Shown here piece after piece: positions 15,550 to 23,024 of a stretch of DNA of 64,000 bases. Where the stretch lies: NCBI GenBank assembly GCA_016712345.1, contig JADJRH010000001.1:558001-622000 (forward strand), read 5' to 3'. Within the stretch, counting starts at the first letter, position 1. Every line of letters begins with the position of its first letter. The DNA is from Polyangiaceae bacterium (lineage in GTDB: Bacteria; Myxococcota_A; Polyangia; Polyangiales; Polyangiaceae). Made by a program: the position numbers and the translations under genes. A model generated the notes under the pieces. It was not told the DNA's origin. It was given only the letters and a program-made list of their open reading frames with translations, and searched no databases.

Positions 15550-16371
15550 ATGCGGGCGCTTTCTCTCCCTGGGTGCGCATGCCGCGGAGCGTTCCAGTTT
15601 GCGGTGATGGAGCGTCTCGCGCGGCAGGGTGAAACGTTTGACCTGGTCGCAGGTGCGTCGTCGGGCTCGATCTGCGGTGCGATTGTGACCGCGGGGCTGG
15701 CCGCCGAAGGGCCGACGATGTGGCGCTCTTTTATGAGCCGAAAGGTGATTTCACCTGCGTACCTGCCAACGGAATGGAGCATTTTTGGGATGAGCCGACT
15801 GCTCCGTGAAGGGCTGAAAAAGTTCGTTCCGCTCGATCGAATTCGAGAGTCGAAGACGGAGCTTTTGATTGCGACAACTCACGCGAGGACGTTTTTTCGC
15901 GAGGCGGTTTCGCCGCTCGTGAAAAACTCGGGAACGCTAAAAGATCGATTTTTGCCGCTGATGCGGCGCATGCCCAAGTCGCTTGTGGTGCATTCGAGCC
16001 GGGAGAGGCACGACATTCACGACATTATCGCGGCGTCGTGTTTTATCCCGGTTGTGTACCCAAAGCTTGTGTACATCGACGGGGAGCTTCACATTGACGG
16101 GGGCGCGGCGGACAACACGCTGATTGATGAATGGGTGGCGCGCGGGGCAGACGACATCACGATGGTGACGCCTTACACGGAAGGGCGCGTGGCAAACACG
16201 ATCTTCGCGCCGGAGACACTTCCGAGGGTGCCGCCGCACGTGAAGCTGCGGATCTTGTGTCCTCAAAGGCCGCTGTCGCAAAAGAGGTTTGATTTCGCCA
16301 AAGAACCGCTTGAAGAAGCGCTCAGCATGCCACACCGCGAATTGGTGATTGAGCGGAGAACCGAACAATGA
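15550..16371 (+). CDS. Patatin-like phospholipase
   Basis: A 273-residue alpha/beta hydrolase of the patatin family. The oxyanion segment near the N terminus reads LPGCACRGAFQ (family G-G-x-R-G), the nucleophile elbow is GASSGS (GxSxG), and the catalytic Asp lies in DGGAADN. The Ser-Asp dyad is therefore complete, predicting lipid acyl hydrolase activity. There is no signal peptide or transmembrane helix. The stop codon overlaps the start of moaB (ATGA at 16368-16371), so it is translated in one unit with moaB and moeA, an unexpected partner for cofactor genes. Substrate unknown. Confidence 0.88.
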   Translation: MRALSLPGCACRGAFQFAVMERLARQGETFDLVAGASSGSICGAIVTAGLAAEGPTMWRSFMSRKVISPAYLPTEWSIFGMSRLLREGLKKFVPLDRIRESKTELLIATTHARTFFREAVSPLVKNSGTLKDRFLPLMRRMPKSLVVHSSRERHDIHDIIAASCFIPVVYPKLVYIDGELHIDGGAADNTLIDEWVARGADDITMVTPYTEGRVANTIFAPETLPRVPPHVKLRILCPQRPLSQKRFDFAKEPLEEALSMPHRELVIERRTEQ

Positions 16372-16976
16372 AAGAGCGCGCAATTCGTGTTGCGACGGTG
16401 ACGTTGAGTGACACACGTACACTTGCCGACGACGAAGGCGGCAGACTGCTCGGGGAGCTGCTGACCGGCGCGGGGTTTGAGGTGGCGGTGCACGCGGTGG
16501 TTCGCGAAGAAGTGGAAGCAATGCGTGCGCACGTGCGGGCGCTTTCAGCGGACACGGCCGTGGACGCGATTGTGCTCACGGGTGGAACGGGGATCACTCC
16601 GCGCGATCAAACGGTGGAGGCAATTGCGCCTCTTTTTGAAAAAACGCTCGATGGGTTTGGCGAGGCGTTTCGACGGTTGTCGTGGGACCAAATTGGTCCC
16701 AACGCGATGTTGTCGCGCGCCATAGCAGGGACGGTGAACCAAAAGGTTGTGTTTGCGTTGCCGGGAAGCCCCAAAGCGGTGCGCTTGGCCGTGGAGAAGT
16801 TGATCGCGCCGGTGCTCGATCACGCGGTAGCTCTCGCAACGGGCAAGGCCGGGCAGCACCATGCAAAAGGCCACGGCGACCATGGTGTACACAATCACCA
16901 TGACGTACACGCCGCCAACGGTGTACACCATCACGTACCGAAACGTGACGTGGGCATAGGTGGGGGTGAAAGATGA
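16368..16976 (+). CDS. moaB: Molybdenum cofactor biosynthesis protein MoaB/MogA type, with His-rich tail
   Basis: MoaB/MogA proteins adenylylate molybdopterin before molybdate insertion. Residues 1-160 show the fold and the substrate motif LTGGTGITPRDQTVEAI, followed by FRRLSWDQIGPNAMLSRAIAG and VVFALPGSPKAV. Beyond the usual end there is a ~40-residue tail (HHAKGHGDHGVHNHHDVH..., 163-202) with more than ten histidines. The tail is encoded by three GTACAC-containing units, and its Val codons are GTA, unusual here. The tail may bind a metal such as copper, zinc or nickel, but this is inference. ATGA overlaps join it to both the patatin gene and moeA. Confidence 0.9.
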   Translation: MKERAIRVATVTLSDTRTLADDEGGRLLGELLTGAGFEVAVHAVVREEVEAMRAHVRALSADTAVDAIVLTGGTGITPRDQTVEAIAPLFEKTLDGFGEAFRRLSWDQIGPNAMLSRAIAGTVNQKVVFALPGSPKAVRLAVEKLIAPVLDHAVALATGKAGQHHAKGHGDHGVHNHHDVHAANGVHHHVPKRDVGIGGGER

Positions 16977-18175
16977 TCCGATTTGAAGAAGCGTTGGATC
17001 GGCTGCTTCAAGGTGTACGCACGCTTGGATCCGAGCGCGTGGGGCTCGACGAAGCGCCGGGCCGCGTGCTCGCTGAAGACGTGATCGCCGGCTTTGATTT
17101 GCCGAGCTTCGATCACAGCTCCATGGACGGCTACGCGTTTCACTCGGGTGACTTTTCGGGCGCGGGCCCGTGGGAATTTCCGCTTTTCGGCGAGAGCGCC
17201 GCGGGGGGACACTTGCCGGAGCTGAAGCGCGGCACGGCGTGTCGGATTTTCACGGGCGCGCGCCTTCCGGTGGGCAGTGACACGATCGTTGCCCAGGAAG
17301 ATGTGGAGCGAACTGCGACAGGTGTACACATAAAAAAAGCGCCGACGCCGAATCAATGGGTACGCAGGCGCGGGGCGGATCTTGCAGCGGGCGACATTGC
17401 CATCGCGCACGGGACGCGGCTTGGTCCGGGGCATGCGGCGCTTGCCGCCGGGGTCGATCGCTCCACTGTGTTTGTTGCGAGGAAGCCGCTCGTCACCGTT
17501 TTGTGCTCCGGGGATGAGTTGCGCGCACCCGGAGAAAAAGGGGTTCTTGGCAGCATTCCAGAATCGAACGGTACGTTCGTTGCGGCCGCCGGGCGTTCCG
17601 CGGGCGCGATCGTGAGGGTTGCTCCATACGTGCGCGATGATTTGGGAGCGGCTGAAAAAGCGGTTCGAGCAGCGCTTTCGGGCAGCGATTTGCTCGTGAC
17701 GATCGGTGGGGTGAGCGTGGGCGATCGCGACGTAATGAAAGCGGCGCTCGAAGAGGCGGGCGTTGCTTTGGACTTTTGGCGCGTGGCGATTAAGCCCGGA
17801 AAGCCCATCTGCGTGGGGCGTTCGGGATCAACGATCGCGCTTGGTTTGCCGGGAAATCCGGCATCGGCGTCGCTCACCTTTTTGCTTTTTGGGGTACCGC
17901 TGCTGCGCGCGATGCAAGGTGATCGCGACACGTTGCCGGCGCGGATCAAGCTTCCGGTGGAGGGACACGTGAAGCGGCCTTTGGGGCGCATGGAGTTTTT
18001 GCGGGCGCAGATCGTTTTTTCAGCGAGCGGGGCGCGCGCGGTGATTTTGCCAAACCAGGCGAGCGGCGCGGTAACGAGTTTTGCTCAGGCCGATGCGCTG
18101 GTGGTGCTGCCCGCGGAGCGCGAGCGCGTGGAAACGGGCGACGTTTTAGAAGTAATTCGAATTCGCGAGATGTGA
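16973..18175 (+). CDS. moeA: Molybdopterin molybdenumtransferase MoeA
   Basis: MoeA inserts molybdate into adenylylated molybdopterin to give Mo cofactor. It is 400 residues, normal length. Domain order is standard: N-terminal region with LDEAPGRVLAEDV and SSMDGYAF, domain II with FTGARLPVGSDTIVAQEDV, the MogA-like domain with LVTIGGVSVGDRDVMK and the GLPGNPAS loop, and a C-terminal beta domain ending PNQASGAVTSFAQADALVVLP. Conserved Asp and Lys residues of the active site are present. The start ATG overlaps the moaB stop by four bases. It is followed after 12 bp by an enoyl-CoA hydratase gene on the same strand. Confidence 0.95.
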   Translation: MIRFEEALDRLLQGVRTLGSERVGLDEAPGRVLAEDVIAGFDLPSFDHSSMDGYAFHSGDFSGAGPWEFPLFGESAAGGHLPELKRGTACRIFTGARLPVGSDTIVAQEDVERTATGVHIKKAPTPNQWVRRRGADLAAGDIAIAHGTRLGPGHAALAAGVDRSTVFVARKPLVTVLCSGDELRAPGEKGVLGSIPESNGTFVAAAGRSAGAIVRVAPYVRDDLGAAEKAVRAALSGSDLLVTIGGVSVGDRDVMKAALEEAGVALDFWRVAIKPGKPICVGRSGSTIALGLPGNPASASLTFLLFGVPLLRAMQGDRDTLPARIKLPVEGHVKRPLGRMEFLRAQIVFSASGARAVILPNQASGAVTSFAQADALVVLPAERERVETGDVLEVIRIREM

Positions 18176-18187
18176 TGGAGTTTGGCG

Positions 18188-18976
18188 ATGAGTGAACAAG
18201 TGCTTTTGGATGAGCGCGACGGCCATGTGGCAGTGCTTTCGTTGAATCGGCCGCGCGCGAAAAACGCGTTGAGCTTTCCGCTGCTCAATGCGCTCGCCGA
18301 AGCGCTGACGCGCGCGGCCCAAGCGGCCGATGTTCGGGCCATCGTGCTGACAGGGAGCGGCGGATCGTTTTGTTCGGGCGCCGATCTGAAAAGCGCCATG
18401 ACTGAGGTGCAGGGCAACTTCGGCGCGATGGACACGGCGATCGATAAGTATCACGCGATCATTCGAGCGATCGTGGGCGCACCAAAACCGGTGATCGCTG
18501 CGGTGGACGGCGCGGCGGTGGGTTTCGGGTGTGATTTGGCGCTCGCCTGCGATCTGCGCATTGTTTCAAATGAGGCTTATTTTCAAGAGAAGTTTGTAAA
18601 GATTGGCCTTATGCCCGACGGGGGTGGAACGTTTTGGCTACCGCGTCTTGTGGGCATCGCGCGGGCGATGGAGATGATGCTCACGGGTGAAGCTGTTCCC
18701 GCGGCGCGCGCGCTGGAAATGGGCCTGGTGAATCGCGTGGTGCCGGCGGCATCGCTTCGAGATGAAGCGCTCAGCATGGCGCGCGCGCTGGCAAAAGGTC
18801 CGCCGCTCGCGTTTGCGGAGATCAAAGCAAGTGTGCGTGCGAGCTTTGCGGGAACAATCGATCAAACGCTCGATCGCGAGAAAGCCGGGCAGCTCAAATG
18901 TTTGGTTTCGGGCGATTGCATGGAAGGTGTGATGGCCTGGATGGAGAAGCGCGAGCCGAACTTCACCGGGAAATAG
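18188..18976 (+). CDS. Enoyl-CoA hydratase/isomerase family protein
   Basis: Crotonase-fold protein of 262 residues. Oxyanion-hole segments are FCSGADLKS and AAVDGAAVGFGCDLALACDLRI. The later loop reads KIGLMPDGGGTFWLPRLVG, where the second catalytic acidic residue is expected (Asp/Glu), consistent with a hydratase or isomerase; the exact CoA substrate is open. I chose ATG 18188 because GGAG lies 7 nt upstream; a TTG two codons earlier is possible. The gene trails moeA by only 12 bp and so is probably co-transcribed, though it has no obvious role in Mo cofactor synthesis. Confidence 0.88.
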   Translation: MSEQVLLDERDGHVAVLSLNRPRAKNALSFPLLNALAEALTRAAQAADVRAIVLTGSGGSFCSGADLKSAMTEVQGNFGAMDTAIDKYHAIIRAIVGAPKPVIAAVDGAAVGFGCDLALACDLRIVSNEAYFQEKFVKIGLMPDGGGTFWLPRLVGIARAMEMMLTGEAVPAARALEMGLVNRVVPAASLRDEALSMARALAKGPPLAFAEIKASVRASFAGTIDQTLDREKAGQLKCLVSGDCMEGVMAWMEKREPNFTGK

Positions 18977-18989
18977 AGCCCACGCACAT

Positions 18990-19210
18990 TGCGTACACAA
19001 TGTTGGGCCCCCCGCGGCCTCGGGGCAAGTGAGCGAGTGACCTGTACGGGTTCGAGCGGCGCGGTTTGGGCCCCACGCGCCACTGCGGTGGGGTTCGGGG
19101 GCCCCATCCGCGGGCGCTTGGGATAAACCGCACCGCGAGACGCGCACAGATCACGAGCGATCCTTGGGGGGCCCGCCGCAGGTGTACACCTGCGGCGCCG
19201 GGGGGCAGCT
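18990..19210. repeat. Composite GC-rich interspersed repeat, copy 1
   Basis: This segment shares long blocks with 42.2-42.7 kb: the GAGCGAGTGACCTGT block, TTTGGGCCCCACGCGCCACTGCGG, CGCGGGCGCTTGGGA, and CACCGCGAGACG(C/T)GCACAG(A/G)TCACGAGCGA. It ends in the perfect palindrome GCCGCAGGTGTACACCTGCGGC near 19172-19193 (read as two arms around TGTACA). It lies between the convergent enoyl-CoA hydratase and moaE genes. No protein-coding frame here is credible. Confidence 0.85.
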
Positions 19211-19225
19211 GAGCTTGAACCCGCT

Positions 19226-19786
19226 TTATTTGTGATGGTGGCCGCGATCGCGGTGTGAATGCGAGCCGGGCTCGTGGGAGTGCGAGCCGCTTTCGTGGGT
19301 GTGGGCCTTGTGATCGTGCGGTTCGTCGGGGGAGCAGCGGGCGTCTTCCCAACCGACCCAATAGGGACCGTCGGGACCGTGTTCGCGTTTCCAGATCGGG
19401 AGGCGGGCCTTGATGCGATCGATGAGAGCACGGCATGCGACGAACGCCTCGGTGCGATGAGGAGCGCTTGCGGCGCAGATGACGGCGGCGTCGCCGACGG
19501 AAAGGGAGCCGATGCGATGCAACGCAGCGATGCGTACACCCGGCATTTCAGCGTGGAGTTCGTTCAGGATCTTGGTTACTTCGAGTTCGGCCATGGGGCC
19601 GTACGCTTCATACTCAAGAAGCGTGACGGCGCGACCTTCGTTTTCGTTTCGGACGGTGCCTTCAAACGTGGCGATTGCACCTGCCGACGGGTGGCGAACG
19701 GCGTTGACAACTTCGTCAAGCGAAAGCCGCTCGGATCGAATGCGGGGCACATTTTCGGGGGGCGCGGACGTGGCTTGTGTACTCAC
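19226..19786 (-). CDS. moaE: Molybdopterin synthase catalytic subunit MoaE with His-rich tail
   Basis: MoaE is the large subunit of molybdopterin synthase; with thiocarboxylated MoaD it converts cPMP into molybdopterin. The 186 residues include GAIATFEGTVRNENEGRAVTLLEYEAY, the IGSLSVGDAAVICAASAPHR segment and the conserved RTEAFVACRALIDRIKARLPIWKRE with the active-site Lys pair. A C-terminal extension of ~30 residues (HDHKAHTHESGSHSHEP...) carries about eleven histidines; this is not part of the standard family. The gene overlaps the moaC stop by ATGA and ends the moaD-moaA-moaC-moaE run. Confidence 0.94.
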   Translation of the reverse strand: MSTQATSAPPENVPRIRSERLSLDEVVNAVRHPSAGAIATFEGTVRNENEGRAVTLLEYEAYGPMAELEVTKILNELHAEMPGVRIAALHRIGSLSVGDAAVICAASAPHRTEAFVACRALIDRIKARLPIWKREHGPDGPYWVGWEDARCSPDEPHDHKAHTHESGSHSHEPGSHSHRDRGHHHK

Positions 19787-21267
19787 GCATCTCTCCGACG
19801 GTAATGTCCGGTGCGGCCGCCGCTTTTTTCGAGGAGTTTTACTTCATCAAGGGTCATGCCCCGATCAATGCCTTTGAGCATGTCGTAGATGGTGAGGCCG
19901 GCCACACTGGCGGCAACCATGGCTTCCATTTCAACGCCGGTGCGGTCGGTGGCCTGCGCTGTGGCGGTGATGCGCACGGAGGACGTAGCCGCTTCGAGTT
20001 CGATGTGTACCTCTACCGAGGTGAGCGCGACGATGTGGCAAAGGGGAATGAGTTCGCTTGTGCGTTTTGCGGCTTGGATCCCGGCAATTCGCGCTGCTGC
20101 GAGAACGTCGCCTTTGGGAGTGTCCTGCTGAGCGAGGCGGCGATACGTTTCGCGCCCCATGTGTACAACAGCCGAAGCAACGGCGCGCCGTTGGGTGACG
20201 GCTTTTTCGCCGACGTCGACCATGTGCGCTTCACCCGCGTCGGTGAGGTGCGACGAGATGCTGTCTTGTTGGGGCGCGCGACTTGTGTCGTCGGGAATGT
20301 TGAGTTCGGGAATTTCGTACGCATCGCCCGAAAGTTCAACACCGCGCACGGCGGGAGGATCGGATGGGGGCGGCTCGGATGCGTACTCAGGAACGCTGGA
20401 GGAGTACCCACCCGATGTGTACCCACTTGCGTACACATTTTCGGTGGGCGTGAGGTCGAACGCCGGCGGAGGAGCGGGTGTACCTCGGCCGATAGTGCGG
20501 CCCGGTGACGCGGGTGCGGCTTCGAACGCTCGAGGCGGGGCGGGCGTTAGGTCATAGCGGGCAGCCGGAGCGGTGTCGAAAGGACGTGTTCGACCTGATG
20601 CTGGAACATCCCCTGCGCGGCGCGCACGGGCCGATACGTCGAGCGCGCGACCGGAGATTTCAACTCGGGCGGGTGTGGGAGTTGTGTCGGGTTGGCGAAG
20701 CAGGCGTCCTTCAGTTCGAGGCAAGCCGGGCGGCGGCGGCACCGGTGGCATGCTCGACGATCGACCGCGCTGGGAGGAAGGCTCCACCGGCGGTGGGCGG
20801 AGCGAGCGCAAATGACCGGTGACGATGTCTTCGTACGCCGCTTGAATGAGCGCTGGATCGTTTCGAGCGATCGCTCGGCGATGCACATGAGCAAGCGCGT
20901 AACGATCCAGCGCGCGAAGTCGAGCCCACTGGCGAGCGTCGAGGGGGACCGGTTCAAGCAGGCGGAGGAGGGCGTCGGGCGGCGCGAGCGGGTCGGGATC
21001 GCCGACCACTTCAATACGCTGCGCGGGCGGTGATGCTCGGCGCGCGACTGAAAGGACGGCGGAGGCGTCGACCAGGTCGTCGGCTCCGGCGGCGACGAGT
21101 ACACAACGGTCGTCCAGGCTGAGCGAGCGCCAAGCCTCGAGCGACAGACGAAGACCGGCGTGATCGAGAGCGCGGCGCGCTGCAATCGGCAAAAAGTCGA
21201 GCTGCGGCATGATGTTTTCGAAGTCGAAAACGGCCGAAGCTGCGGGTGAGCCCACCATGCGTGGCAC
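19783..21267 (-). CDS. moaC: NarM-like domain fused to cyclic pyranopterin monophosphate synthase MoaC
   Basis: A 494-residue fusion. The C-terminal ~160 residues are a full MoaC: SHLTDAGEAHMVDVGEKAVTQRRA, KGDVLAAARIAGIQAAKRTSELIPLCH, and MEAMVAASVAGLTIYDMLKG with DRGMTLDEVKLLEKSGG. MoaC completes the rearrangement of GTP-derived intermediate to cPMP. Residues ~14-150 (FDFENIMPQLDFLPIAARRAL, LRLSLEAWRSLSLDDRCVL, then RQWARLRALDRYALAHVHRR) resemble the nitrate reductase-associated protein family (NarM type, PF09655) known mainly from cyanobacteria; this match is from memory. A Pro/Ala/Ser-rich linker (~150-330) joins them. The start is GTG 21267 or ATG 21258, both giving the complete first domain. 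Ordinary MoaC is ~160 residues. Confidence 0.9.
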   Translation of the reverse strand: MPRMVGSPAASAVFDFENIMPQLDFLPIAARRALDHAGLRLSLEAWRSLSLDDRCVLVAAGADDLVDASAVLSVARRASPPAQRIEVVGDPDPLAPPDALLRLLEPVPLDARQWARLRALDRYALAHVHRRAIARNDPALIQAAYEDIVTGHLRSLRPPPVEPSSQRGRSSSMPPVPPPPGLPRTEGRLLRQPDTTPTPARVEISGRALDVSARARRAGDVPASGRTRPFDTAPAARYDLTPAPPRAFEAAPASPGRTIGRGTPAPPPAFDLTPTENVYASGYTSGGYSSSVPEYASEPPPSDPPAVRGVELSGDAYEIPELNIPDDTSRAPQQDSISSHLTDAGEAHMVDVGEKAVTQRRAVASAVVHMGRETYRRLAQQDTPKGDVLAAARIAGIQAAKRTSELIPLCHIVALTSVEVHIELEAATSSVRITATAQATDRTGVEMEAMVAASVAGLTIYDMLKGIDRGMTLDEVKLLEKSGGRTGHYRRRDA

Positions 21268-21431
21268 TTTTGCACGAAGGCGGGCCGAATGTCAGCCAAG
21301 AGGTCGAGTTCGTAACGCCGGCCGCAAGGACGACGAGCAGAAAAGAATTCCGACCCTGCCGTTTACCGAGCTTACGTGGCAGGGTGCCGGCTTCACGCGT
21401 GTCGTTTTCGGCTTGGTTGTGTACGCAGTCT

Positions 21432-22547
21432 CTACCCGCCGATAGCGCGCATGGAGACGTGTGCGGCGGTTTCTTCGGTGCAGCCCTTCCACACTTCACC
21501 GTCGGGCTTTTTCGTCCATGCCTCGGCGATGCGGCGCGTGATGCCGTGAAGATCGCCGCCGATGGCTTCTGCGGAAGCGTCCACGCCGTCGTCGGTGGCG
21601 AGGCATGGGCGGAGTACACCTTGGGACGAGACGCGAAGCCTGTCGCATGTGTCGCAGTACGTGTCGCTGGTGCCCGATATGAAGCCGACCCGCAGCGATG
21701 GATCGCGGCGTGACGCGACGTATTTGGCGGGGCCCAAACCGGGATCGACGCGCGCTTCATCAGAAACCAAATGCGGAGCGAGGCGCACGCGCATTTCGGC
21801 GACGGGAACCAAGTGTTCACGCACGAGTTTGGCGCCTTCCGCGATGGGCATGACCTCCAAGAAACGAGGCAACATGCGCCGCTCCCAAGCCCAGAGAAGG
21901 ATGCTTTCGATCTCGTCGTCGTTGACGCCGCGAAGCACAACGGTGTTGAGCTTGATGGGCGCGAAACCGGCCTCCAACGCGGCATCAACCCCGGCGAGCA
22001 CTTTGGTGAGATTGCCGCCGCGCGTGACTTCTTCAAAACGCTTTGGATCAAGCGTATCGATGGAGATGTTGATGCGATGAAGGCCCGCTTCAAAAAGCGG
22101 CTTTGCGAGGTGCGCAAGCTGCGAAGCGTTGGTGGTGAGGGCGATGTCTTCAAATCCGAGCTGCGACAGTTCACGAACGATGGCAACAATTTCGGGGTGA
22201 ATGAGCGGTTCGCCGCCGGTTAATCGAACGCGGCGTACACCGGCCTTTTTGAGGCCTTCAAACATGTTGCGCCACACGCCGAGTTGAAGCCGACCATCCA
22301 CATATCCGTCGCGATGCGAGGGGCGGCAGTACGTGCACGCAAAGTCACAACGATCGGTGACGGAGACGCGAACGCTGCGCGGCGGAGGAGGTGCTTTGGA
22401 AGGTGTCGCCGACGGCGCGGCGGCAATGAGTTTGCGTTGCAATCCGCCGCCTCCACCGAGCAACGGAAGGCGGCGCCGCACCAACGTTCCGGAGGGCTCC
22501 GAAGCCTGGCCGGACAACTCAATGGGTGCGGGGAAAAGAGCGTTCAT
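21432..22547 (-). CDS. moaA: GTP 3',8-cyclase MoaA
   Basis: Radical SAM enzyme for the first step of Mo cofactor synthesis. It has 371 residues, with a ~50-residue Pro/Ser-rich N-terminal extension before the core. The SAM [4Fe-4S] site is CDFACTYC, followed by RVRLTGGEPLIHPEI; the second cluster site is CDTCDRLRVSSQGVLRPCL. The C terminus ends in Gly-Gly (SMRAIGG), which in MoaA reaches the active site and is required for GTP cyclisation. Upstream is moaD (18 bp gap), downstream moaC after 164 bp; that gap contains an inverted repeat (CCCTGCC...GGCAGGG) but no gene. Confidence 0.95.
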   Translation of the reverse strand: MNALFPAPIELSGQASEPSGTLVRRRLPLLGGGGGLQRKLIAAAPSATPSKAPPPPRSVRVSVTDRCDFACTYCRPSHRDGYVDGRLQLGVWRNMFEGLKKAGVRRVRLTGGEPLIHPEIVAIVRELSQLGFEDIALTTNASQLAHLAKPLFEAGLHRINISIDTLDPKRFEEVTRGGNLTKVLAGVDAALEAGFAPIKLNTVVLRGVNDDEIESILLWAWERRMLPRFLEVMPIAEGAKLVREHLVPVAEMRVRLAPHLVSDEARVDPGLGPAKYVASRRDPSLRVGFISGTSDTYCDTCDRLRVSSQGVLRPCLATDDGVDASAEAIGGDLHGITRRIAEAWTKKPDGEVWKGCTEETAAHVSMRAIGG

Positions 22548-22565
22548 GCCTTCAATATCAGGAGG

Positions 22566-22856
22566 TTAGCCACCGGCAACGGGTGGAATGAGGGCAACTT
22601 CGTCACCGGGAGAAACCCGATCTTCCCACGCTACATAGGAGCCGTTTACGGCAAGTCGAATGGCTCGACGATAAGGAGCAAGGCCTGGGTGCGCCGAACA
22701 CACGCGATCGAGCAATTGGGAAGCTGTGCACGCGTCGGCGAGCGCGAGGTCGATCTCGGCGGCCCCAAGAACATCGCGCGCCCCTGCAAACGCGAGCAAA
22801 CGAACCGATTGTGCCACAGGGTCGACGGTAGCTTGGATTGGGGCCGCGTGCAGCAC
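22566..22856 (-). CDS. moaD: Molybdopterin synthase sulfur carrier subunit MoaD
   Basis: Ubiquitin-fold sulfur carrier of molybdopterin synthase. The 96-residue product shows the beta-grasp pattern SVRLLAFAGARDVLG ... RLAVNGSYVAWEDRVSPGDEVALIPPVAGG, and ends in the Gly-Gly tail that is adenylylated and thiocarboxylated. The first ~16 residues are longer than usual, so the true start may be a downstream codon close to VAQSVRLL. It is the first gene of the minus-strand moaDACE run and is divergent from a Ser/Thr kinase gene. Confidence 0.9.
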   Translation of the reverse strand: MLHAAPIQATVDPVAQSVRLLAFAGARDVLGAAEIDLALADACTASQLLDRVCSAHPGLAPYRRAIRLAVNGSYVAWEDRVSPGDEVALIPPVAGG

Positions 22857-23024
22857 GGTCGTTCACAAAATGGGCGCGCACTCTCCGCGGTTTCAACGCG
22901 CCTTCTGCGCCGGGCGGCGGGGCGACGCGCATAGAAAGCGCGAAACAAGAAAGACGTGCACTCGTTTTTTCAACCGCGCCGAACGCAATCGCGGTGCTCT
23001 ATCATCCCCGTCCCCCCGAAAAAG

